Assembly: GCA_030639665.1 (NCBI GenBank)
Contig: DAOWCC010000157.1
Location: 1-5,580, forward strand
DNA from: Elusimicrobiota bacterium
GTDB taxonomy: Bacteria > Elusimicrobiota > Elusimicrobia > Elusimicrobiales > UBA9959
Reading direction: 5' to 3'
DNA: 5,580 nt
The stretch's first letter is position 1. The number at the start of each line of letters is the position of its first letter. Below the pieces are notes generated by a model that saw only the letters and a list, made by a program, of their open reading frames with translations, did no database searches and was not told where the DNA came from. Below, piece by piece: positions 1 through 4,033 of the stretch. Made by a program: the position numbers and the translations under genes.

Positions 1-30
1 ACTGCCGCAATTAAGTGAGAGTATTTTCAT
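1..30 (-). CDS. ackA: Acetate kinase, N-terminal fragment (runs off the left edge)
   Basis: Read on the minus strand from an ATG at 30-28, the last ten codons of the window encode MKILSLNCGS. This matches the start of acetate kinase, whose first strand and phosphate-binding loop follow the pattern M-K-[IV]-L-x-L-N-[CA]-G-S-S-S-x-K. The enzyme interconverts acetyl phosphate + ADP and acetate + ATP in the cytosol, the substrate-level phosphorylation step of acetate fermentation. A good Shine-Dalgarno sequence (AAGGTG, minus strand, 37-42) sits 6 nt before this ATG. An in-frame ATG at 45-43 would add five residues but has no ribosome binding site, so the inner start is preferred. The gene is divergent from the 173-589 gene. 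Only ten residues are visible, so the call rests on motif recognition. Butyrate kinase and propionate kinase (TdcD) are related alternatives. Confidence 0.75.
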   Translation of the reverse strand, partial: MKILSLNCGS

Positions 31-36
31 TGTTTT

Positions 37-42
37 CACCTT
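37..42 (-). promoter_or_regulatory. Ribosome binding site of ackA
   Basis: AAGGTG on the minus strand, 6 nt before the ATG at 30-28. It is the clearest Shine-Dalgarno-like match noticed in the window and decides between the two in-frame ATGs (30 versus 45) in favour of the inner one. Confidence 0.6.
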
Positions 43-87
43 CATTCGGGAAATTTTATTAAAGTTGGGATACTGCAATACAATTAT

Positions 88-107
88 TTTATCAAAAAAA
101 TGATAAA
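88..107. promoter_or_regulatory. Operator-like dyad TTTATCA-N6-TGATAAA
   Basis: A perfect 7-bp inverted repeat (88-94 and 101-107) is separated by six A residues. It lies between the two divergent starts, 58 nt from ackA and 66 nt from 173. The placement and symmetry fit a binding site for a dimeric regulator. On the minus strand the spacer is six T residues, so a small hairpin is also possible, but with only two GC pairs it would be weak. It does not match the FNR/CRP consensus (TTGAT-N4-ATCAA) in spacing or polarity. The regulator is unknown. Confidence 0.3.
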
Positions 108-131
108 CTGACTAATCGTAGAGATAGCGCA

Positions 132-161
132 ACAGCGCGGCAGGAAACAGCGCGGCAGGAA
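132..161 (+). repeat. Two perfect tandem copies of a GC-rich 15-mer
   Basis: ACAGCGCGGCAGGAA occurs at 132-146 and again, immediately adjacent and identical, at 147-161. A partial unit (AGCGC, 126-130) precedes the first copy. The unit is 67% GC in an otherwise AT-rich spacer, so it stands out sharply. Inverted relatives of the core lie on the far side of the neighbouring gene (606-617 and 628-638). The last bases (AGGAA, 157-161) might double as a distant Shine-Dalgarno sequence for the ATG at 173. This could be a dispersed genomic repeat or the end of a small repeat-bounded cassette. Confidence 0.85.
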
Positions 162-172
162 ATATTATTTTT

Positions 173-589
173 ATGGTCAAATATCGGAATAATGTTATGA
201 ATAAAAAAACCGCAATACCAATCCTAATAATATTGAGTTTACTGCTATCGGGCTTATTTTTCTTTTATATGCGCAATTCCATGGACGCGGCCACTATAAT
301 AAGAAAACTTCAAGGCCTGCGAGTATCAGCTCAATTCTTTAAAAATTCGGCAAAGCGCATGCCCGATAATTTTGATGAGGTTATAGAGGCAAAAAATCTT
401 GCAGGTGTGCCGAGAATTAAACTTAAATGGCATTTCGCTCAAAATAAAATTCTTTTGCGCGATGATTTTATTATAGAGAATACGGGAACATGGGTATATG
501 TGAATAATCCAAAAAGCTCTTTTTTTGGAACGGTTTTTATTGATTCATCATCTAAGGATGAAAAAGGACGCTACTGGAGTAATTTTTAA
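173..589 (+). CDS. Small membrane-anchored protein with a pseudopilin-like C-terminus
   Basis: 138 residues. A short basic N-terminus (NKK, residues 10-12) is followed by one hydrophobic segment at about residues 13-33, then a hydrophilic domain predicted to lie outside the membrane. The middle part (GLRVSAQFFKNSAKRMPDNFDEVIE, beginning at residue 48, cited here as one motif region) resembles the alpha-helical stretch of type IV pilin/T2SS pseudopilin proteins, which commonly read as A-x-x-x-Y-x-x-x-x-G-x-x-P-x-x-x-D-E-L. The C-terminal part (105-138) has the G-[TG]-W-V-Y, G-T-V-F-I-D-S-S and K-D-x-K-G-x-x-W-S pattern seen in many short pseudopilin-like proteins. The prepilin peptidase site (G/A-F-T-L-I-E) is absent, so the protein probably stays as an ordinary signal-anchored membrane protein. 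A second in-frame ATG at 197 (MNKK, with GGA 8 nt upstream) is an equally plausible start and gives 130 residues. The gene stands alone on the plus strand, convergent with the glycosyltransferase, and is flanked by GC-rich inverted repeats. Its function is unknown. Confidence 0.75.
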   Translation: MVKYRNNVMNKKTAIPILIILSLLLSGLFFFYMRNSMDAATIIRKLQGLRVSAQFFKNSAKRMPDNFDEVIEAKNLAGVPRIKLKWHFAQNKILLRDDFIIENTGTWVYVNNPKSSFFGTVFIDSSSKDEKGRYWSNF

Positions 590-597
590 AAAATACT
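578..597. terminator. AT-rich palindrome at the convergent gene ends (possible weak bidirectional terminator)
   Basis: A nearly perfect 20-bp palindrome with one mismatched pair (AGTAATTTTT against AAAAAATACT) covers the last codons and stop of the 173-589 gene. It is placed where two convergent genes (plus-strand ending at 589, minus-strand ending at 637) would need termination, and it offers T tracts on both strands. There is no GC-rich stem, so it is a poor intrinsic terminator. No better hairpin-plus-T candidate was found in the 590-636 gap. Confidence 0.2.
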
Positions 598-605
598 TGC
601 TTGAA

Positions 606-638
606 CTGCCACGCTGTCGTCTATAGCCCTGCCGCGCT
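606..638 (-). repeat. Inverted copies of the GC-rich repeat, 3' side of the pseudopilin-like gene
   Basis: Read on the minus strand, 638-628 is AGCGCGGCAGG, identical to 134-144 and 149-159, and 617-606 is ACAGCGTGGCAG, one mismatch from 132-143. The two copies are therefore in inverted orientation relative to the tandem pair at 132-161. The longer arm 606-624 pairs with 124-143 over 17 of 19 positions, counting one G-U pair and one bulged base. The 628-638 copy includes the first two bases read as the stop codon of the glycosyltransferase gene (TAG, 639-637), so the repeat abuts or supplies that gene's end. Confidence 0.75.
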
Positions 639-1677
639 AATTACTTAACACATCTTCATAAACGCTTGAAAGAAGATTAGCGGAAATGTCCGTAGCCATA
701 TTATTATCAATATAGTCAAAAGCGAATTTTGATATTTCCGAAGTTAACTTGGAATCTTTAAGAATCTTAATAATCGCGTTCGCGTAAGAATTAATATTAC
801 CCGGCTCAACCAAAATGCCGTTTTTGCCATCAAGGGTAAAATCGCTTAATCCCTTAAGTCTCGGAATTATACATGGAACTCCGGAAGCCTGAGCTTCTAT
901 TACGGAAAGAGAGAGACTGTCAATAAAAGTTGTTTTTACAAAAACATGAGCGATAGCCATAAGCTCAGGCACATCTTTTCGATTAGCCAATATGTTTATC
1001 TTGGAACTCACTTCCATTTCTCTCGCTATATCGCGCAACGAGGCGCTCGTGTTTCCCAAAAGAGTGAATAAAACATCTTCGGGAAAAACTTCCATGATCC
1101 TTTTGGCAATTTTTAGAAAAAAAGTTTGTTCTTTAAGAGATTTATCCATAGACACGCTGATTATTTGATAAGGCCTTGCCATAAACATCATGGACTTTAC
1201 GCGCATGGCGCTTTCCCATCTGGTTAATTTTATAGCGGGGGGAATAATAAAGATTTTTTTTTCAGCTATCGCAATTTCACGCAGATTATCGTAAAAACTT
1301 TGAGAGGGAACAATAAATTTATCCACATACCGCGCGATGCCCTTAAATTTCGAAACATTTTTATTTAAAAACTTCATATGTGAGAAAACAATTTTTCTGT
1401 CTTTTCCGGCAAATTTATAAGTTAAATTGGAAAAACTTTTTGAGCCGTAAAAATGGATAATATCATAGTCTTTATCCTTTATCACTCCGAATTTAAAAAG
1501 GAAATCAAGATAATTGACAAAAATTTGATTTTTTATACATTCGGCGTAAAGACGGCTTCCTTGCGGACATAAAACGGATACTGCATCTCCCTTTTTTTTA
1601 AGCTCAATGGCCAAATGAAGAGCTTGATAGGCGATAATATTCCACTCGGAAAAATCCACGACTTTAAGTATCTTCAT
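637..1677 (-). CDS. GT-B fold glycosyltransferase, family 4-like
   Basis: 346 residues, typical for a GT4 enzyme, which moves a sugar from a nucleotide-sugar donor to an acceptor such as a lipid, glycan or small molecule at the cytoplasmic face. The N-terminal Rossmann domain starts MKILKVVDF and carries an A-x-x-L-A-x-x-L-x-x-x-G-x-x-V helix-strand pattern (residues 17-35). A linker strand at 121-146 (FIVPSQ, IPPA) leads to the C-terminal donor-binding domain. That domain has VLFTLLGN (202-209), the acidic motif D253-x7-E261 followed by AQASGVP, and NGILVEPGN (286-294). The usual E-x7-E motif has Asp at its first position, and the usual Arg of the vGR...K phosphate grip (near 175-182) is missing, although K182 is kept. 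Start ATG at 1677 is preceded by GGGG with 5-nt spacing. It follows the transporter operon by 123 nt on the same strand. Donor and acceptor cannot be told from sequence; catalytic activity is likely but not certain. Confidence 0.85.
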   Translation of the reverse strand: MKILKVVDFSEWNIIAYQALHLAIELKKKGDAVSVLCPQGSRLYAECIKNQIFVNYLDFLFKFGVIKDKDYDIIHFYGSKSFSNLTYKFAGKDRKIVFSHMKFLNKNVSKFKGIARYVDKFIVPSQSFYDNLREIAIAEKKIFIIPPAIKLTRWESAMRVKSMMFMARPYQIISVSMDKSLKEQTFFLKIAKRIMEVFPEDVLFTLLGNTSASLRDIAREMEVSSKINILANRKDVPELMAIAHVFVKTTFIDSLSLSVIEAQASGVPCIIPRLKGLSDFTLDGKNGILVEPGNINSYANAIIKILKDSKLTSEISKFAFDYIDNNMATDISANLLSSVYEDVLSN

Positions 1678-1800
1678 ACTTGCCCCGTTAAAGATATTCC
1701 CGTTATAAACGAGACTGTCTTAGTATTGGAGCATTTGTTATACGGTTTATTATTGTTTGGCATTTCAGCGTCTTTTAACAAAATTTTTACCTCTGCGTCT
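1678..1800 (-). other. Gap between the TPR gene and the glycosyltransferase gene, with a short overlapping open frame
   Basis: This is the only sizeable gap within the minus-strand block. An open frame on the minus strand runs from 1823 to a TGA at 1676-1674; its only ATG (1763) would give 29 residues starting MPNNNKPYNK. Its stop overlaps the glycosyltransferase ATG as ATGA. No Shine-Dalgarno sequence precedes that ATG, so it is not listed as a gene. The gap also holds an imperfect direct repeat (1765-1779 and 1792-1805) and is bounded by an 11-bp perfect inverted repeat (1684-1694 and 1798-1808). No clear promoter or terminator was seen, so co-transcription with the upstream genes is likely. 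Confidence 0.4.
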
Positions 1801-1808
1801 TTAACGGG
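1684..1808. repeat. 11-bp perfect inverted repeat bounding the TPR-glycosyltransferase gap
   Basis: CCCGTTAAAGA at 1684-1694 and its exact complement TCTTTAACGGG at 1798-1808 enclose 103 nt. A third partial copy (CCCGTTA) lies at 1699-1705. The right arm contains the stop codon of the TPR gene and the left arm provides the GGGG upstream of the glycosyltransferase start. No matching target-site duplication flanks it. A chance match is quite possible in sequence of this composition. Confidence 0.4.
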
Positions 1809-2538
1809 ATTTATTTTCAAACCTCATTTTCTGAAGTTCTTTCATCGCGTTTTCAACATAATACTTGTCTTTGGATGTCTCGGCGATATTTAGATAAATT
1901 TTATAGGCATTCGCGTAATTTCCCGCTTTTTTATTAAGAAAAGCCACAAGCTGTTTTACCATTACGGGACAATCGGATTCTTTGATAAGCGGCATAAGAG
2001 AACTGGCCACTTTTGTGGGATTTTCAGCTTTACTATAGCCTATAGCGGCAAGCATGGTTAAGTATTTCCACTCCTTTGGCAAATATTCAAGCGCCAAATT
2101 TAAAAGCTTTATCGCGCTTTCAGGTTTGTTTAGATTAAAGGCAAGGCAAGCGGCGGAATAGAGAACGGCGTTTTTAAAATATGGATCAAGCTGAATGATA
2201 TGCTCCGCCATTGAAAAAAAATCGGGATATCTTCCTGAGCCGTAAGCCTCGGCCTGATCTTTTGACATAGGCTTGTAAATGGATACGCCGTCTTCAGTCG
2301 TGCCGTAATACTGCATTAAGCGCACAAACCATAAATCCGCGAATAATCTCCTCATACCTAAATTGAGCGCCAGAATATCTCCCGCGGTGCTTGTCTTAAA
2401 CGCTTTTATATGAGAAGGCGGGGGGAAAAAAAGCTTATAATTTTGCCCAATGTGGAAAGATGTCGCCAAAAAAATTATGCCGGAAATAGCGACAAAGGCG
2501 TATCTGTTTTTAATTGATAAAATGGCGTTAAATTTCAT
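1801..2538 (-). CDS. Membrane-anchored tetratricopeptide-repeat protein, likely partner of the ABC transporter
   Basis: 245 residues. A basic N-terminus is followed by a hydrophobic anchor at about 13-28. Next comes a conserved-looking segment with AGDILALNLG (52-61) and ADLWFVRLMQYYG (67-79), a signature of TPR proteins that sit beside ABC-2 transporter genes in several Gram-negative lineages. Residues 107-235 are a run of alpha-helical pairs of TPR type, e.g. MAEHIIQLDPYFKNAVLY (110-127), ACLAFNLNKPESAIKLL (130-146) and AGNYANAYKIYLNIAE (205-220). TPR arrays bind other proteins, and here the partner is presumably the transporter or its cargo machinery, with the repeats outside the cytoplasm. 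Its ATG overlaps the permease stop as TAATG (2540-2536), and there is no good Shine-Dalgarno sequence, so translation is probably coupled. The protein ends RFENKSR; the open +1 frame continuing past the stop could mean the gene once ran longer. Confidence 0.75.
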   Translation of the reverse strand: MKFNAILSIKNRYAFVAISGIIFLATSFHIGQNYKLFFPPPSHIKAFKTSTAGDILALNLGMRRLFADLWFVRLMQYYGTTEDGVSIYKPMSKDQAEAYGSGRYPDFFSMAEHIIQLDPYFKNAVLYSAACLAFNLNKPESAIKLLNLALEYLPKEWKYLTMLAAIGYSKAENPTKVASSLMPLIKESDCPVMVKQLVAFLNKKAGNYANAYKIYLNIAETSKDKYYVENAMKELQKMRFENKSR

Positions 2539-3305
2539 TAGAATTCTTTTTTTCTAAAAATAAAAGCGGAGAAACTGAATGTCGCCAATACCCAGGCAAA
2601 TAAATATGTTACCGCTTTAAAATTATCGTAAGCGCTTAATCCGATATCATAAGAATCTTTAAGATTGTATATTTGGAAATTTGGAATAAGAAAAAAGGAC
2701 GACTTAAGAAATATTTGAGACAGCCCTTGAGTTTTCTCAATCATAAATTTCGTTTCAGGAGCAAAATGCCCCAATGTCCACAACATAATGGATATGATAA
2801 CCGTCGTGATAACGGATGTTGAAATAAAAGATAAAAAAACCGTTATGGAACATATAATGGCGAGTTTCATCCACATAAGCAAAATGATTTTATGATACAA
2901 AAGGGGATAATCAAAACCTCTGAATTTTAAAAGCAGCAATTGGAAAGAACCCGCGAATGCCAAAATCACGGCGGCCAAAGCGAATAAACTTATAATTCTG
3001 CCCAGTAAATACGCGTTTTTTGAAACCGGCCTTGAAAGCACCAGATAGATGGTTTTTAATTTGAATTCTTCGGTTATGGATACGGCGGACATATAAACTA
3101 TATAAACAAAAGCCAGAAGCTCCATTAAGCCCAAACCAAAATCGGTCAAAACTCTGTATTCCTGGTCCACCGCCATTATTCCGACTAAAAGAGAAGCGTA
3201 TATTGAAAAAAGGGAAAATATAATAAGAATGGCAAACAGCTTGTTTTTACAATATTCTCTGAGAGAATGATGCGCGACGGTCAGAACGACTTTTATATTA
3301 TTCAT
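2538..3305 (-). CDS. ABC-2 type transporter permease (NosY-like)
   Basis: 255 residues from the ATG at 3305. Six hydrophobic segments lie roughly at residues 23-42, 54-75, 103-130, 143-160, 164-182 and 232-250. Between segments 2 and 3 is the cytoplasmic EEFKLKTIYLVLSRPVSK stretch (78-95), the E-x-x-x-x-T-x-x-x-x-L-[SA]-x-P-[VL]-S motif typical of ABC-2 permeases that contact the ATPase. A later loop has IPNFQIYNLKDS, close to the L-P-N-x-x-x-F-N-L-[KR]-D motif of this subfamily. It forms the membrane channel of an exporter, probably as a dimer. A longer reading from an ATG at 3353 would add 16 charged residues inside the ATPase gene. The 3305 start is chosen because it overlaps the ATPase stop as ATGA (3305-3302) and the protein then begins with the usual short amphipathic helix. 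Substrate unknown. Confidence 0.85.
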   Translation of the reverse strand: MNNIKVVLTVAHHSLREYCKNKLFAILIIFSLFSIYASLLVGIMAVDQEYRVLTDFGLGLMELLAFVYIVYMSAVSITEEFKLKTIYLVLSRPVSKNAYLLGRIISLFALAAVILAFAGSFQLLLLKFRGFDYPLLYHKIILLMWMKLAIICSITVFLSFISTSVITTVIISIMLWTLGHFAPETKFMIEKTQGLSQIFLKSSFFLIPNFQIYNLKDSYDIGLSAYDNFKAVTYLFAWVLATFSFSAFIFRKKEF

Positions 3306-4033
3306 TTCACCGTCCTGATAAAAATTTCTTCCAAACCGCCGGCGATTTTCCAATCATCCGATGAAACCGTCTTCACAATTTCGCCGCGCGAAAGAATAAT
3401 AACGCGATTACAAATTTTTTCAAGTTCGGATATGCTGTGCGACGACAAAAAAACGGTTGTTCCGCTTTTATTTATTCCGGCTATTAAATTCCTGACTTCA
3501 TGAATGGCCAAAGGATCCAATCCGCTCACCGGCTCGTCCAAAATAAGCAATTCGGGCTCATGCAAAACAGCTTGGGCAAGCCCCAATCTCTGCATCATGC
3601 CTTTTGAATATTCCGATATTTTCTTTGAAGTATGTTCGACTAAACCGACTTTGCCGATAACTTTGCCTATTTTATCATCATAGTTTTCAAGCCCCGATAA
3701 TTTGGCGTAATAAGTCAAAATCTCAACACATGTCATATAAGGATAAAAATACGGAAGTTCGGGAAGAAACCCTATTTTTTGTTTTGCCTCGGGAAGAATC
3801 GGCTTTATTCCGTCTATTAAAATCTCGCCGGAATCCTGAAAAATCAGCCCTGCAAGAAGCTTCATAATAGTGGTTTTTCCAGCGCCGTTCAACCCCAATA
3901 AGCCCACTATCTCGCCTTTTTCCATATCAAAACTAAAATTCACAAGAGCGGCGCTTTCTCTTGTGGCGCAAAACTTTTTAGTTTTGTAAGTTTTGTAAAT
4001 ATTTGAAAATTTAGCAATAATTTCGTTTTTCAT
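3302..4033 (-). CDS. ABC-2 type transporter ATP-binding protein
   Basis: 243 residues, a full single nucleotide-binding domain. Walker A GLNGAGKT at 47-54; the Q-loop position reads LPE (90-92), with Glu in place of Gln as is common in the NatA/CcmA-type branch; signature YSKGM (142-146), the degenerate form of LSGGQ usual in that branch; Walker B LLILDEP (162-168); D-loop SGLD (170-173); H-loop His199 in LSSHS. All catalytic residues are intact, so it should hydrolyse ATP to drive the permease encoded next. The ATG (4033) overlaps the TGA of the DUF885-like gene and the TGA overlaps the permease ATG, both as ATGA, which ties equal translation of the three products together. The N-terminal insertion around residues 18-29 (KKFCATRESAAL) is ordinary for this group. 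Substrate cannot be deduced. Confidence 0.92.
   Translation of the reverse strand: MKNEIIAKFSNIYKTYKTKKFCATRESAALVNFSFDMEKGEIVGLLGLNGAGKTTIMKLLAGLIFQDSGEILIDGIKPILPEAKQKIGFLPELPYFYPYMTCVEILTYYAKLSGLENYDDKIGKVIGKVGLVEHTSKKISEYSKGMMQRLGLAQAVLHEPELLILDEPVSGLDPLAIHEVRNLIAGINKSGTTVFLSSHSISELEKICNRVIILSRGEIVKTVSSDDWKIAGGLEEIFIRTVK

Larger units (their letters stand above)
31..172. promoter_or_regulatory. Divergent intergenic region upstream of ackA and the pseudopilin-like gene
   Basis: This 142-nt AT-rich stretch must hold the promoters of two divergent genes. For the minus-strand ackA gene, TTTAAT at 63-58 resembles a -10 box and would give a leader of roughly 20 nt, but no convincing -35 box lies at the right distance. 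For the plus-strand gene, TTGGGA at 65-70 could be a -35 box, paired with only a weak TTTATC at 88-93. The region also contains the dyad at 88-107 and the GC-rich tandem repeat at 132-161, each listed separately. The promoter assignments are guesses; that the region is non-coding and regulatory follows from gene layout. Confidence 0.4.

Noticed and set aside
88..107. FNR/CRP-type binding site
   Set aside because: The half-sites point the wrong way (ATCA-N6-TGAT rather than TTGAT-N4-ATCAA) and the spacing differs.
132..161. CRISPR array
   Set aside because: The two 15-bp units are directly adjacent with no spacers, and no Cas gene is in the window.
606..638. Rho-independent terminator for the convergent genes
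   Set aside because: The two GC-rich units here are in the same orientation as each other, so they cannot pair to form a local hairpin, and no T tract follows them.
1615..1893. Plus-strand open frame of 92 codons
   Set aside because: It lies antisense to the glycosyltransferase start, the gap and the TPR end; its sequence shows no recognisable domain and the minus-strand genes explain most of the region.
3306..3353. N-terminal extension of the permease from an ATG at 3353
   Set aside because: The 16 added residues (MENRRRFGRNFYQDGE) lie inside the ATPase gene and do not resemble ABC-2 permease N-termini; the ATG at 3305 overlaps the ATPase stop as ATGA, like the gene pair upstream.
3267..3503. 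Plus-strand open frame of 78 codons
   Set aside because: It is antisense to the ATPase C-terminus and permease N-terminus, both of which are clearly coding on the minus strand.
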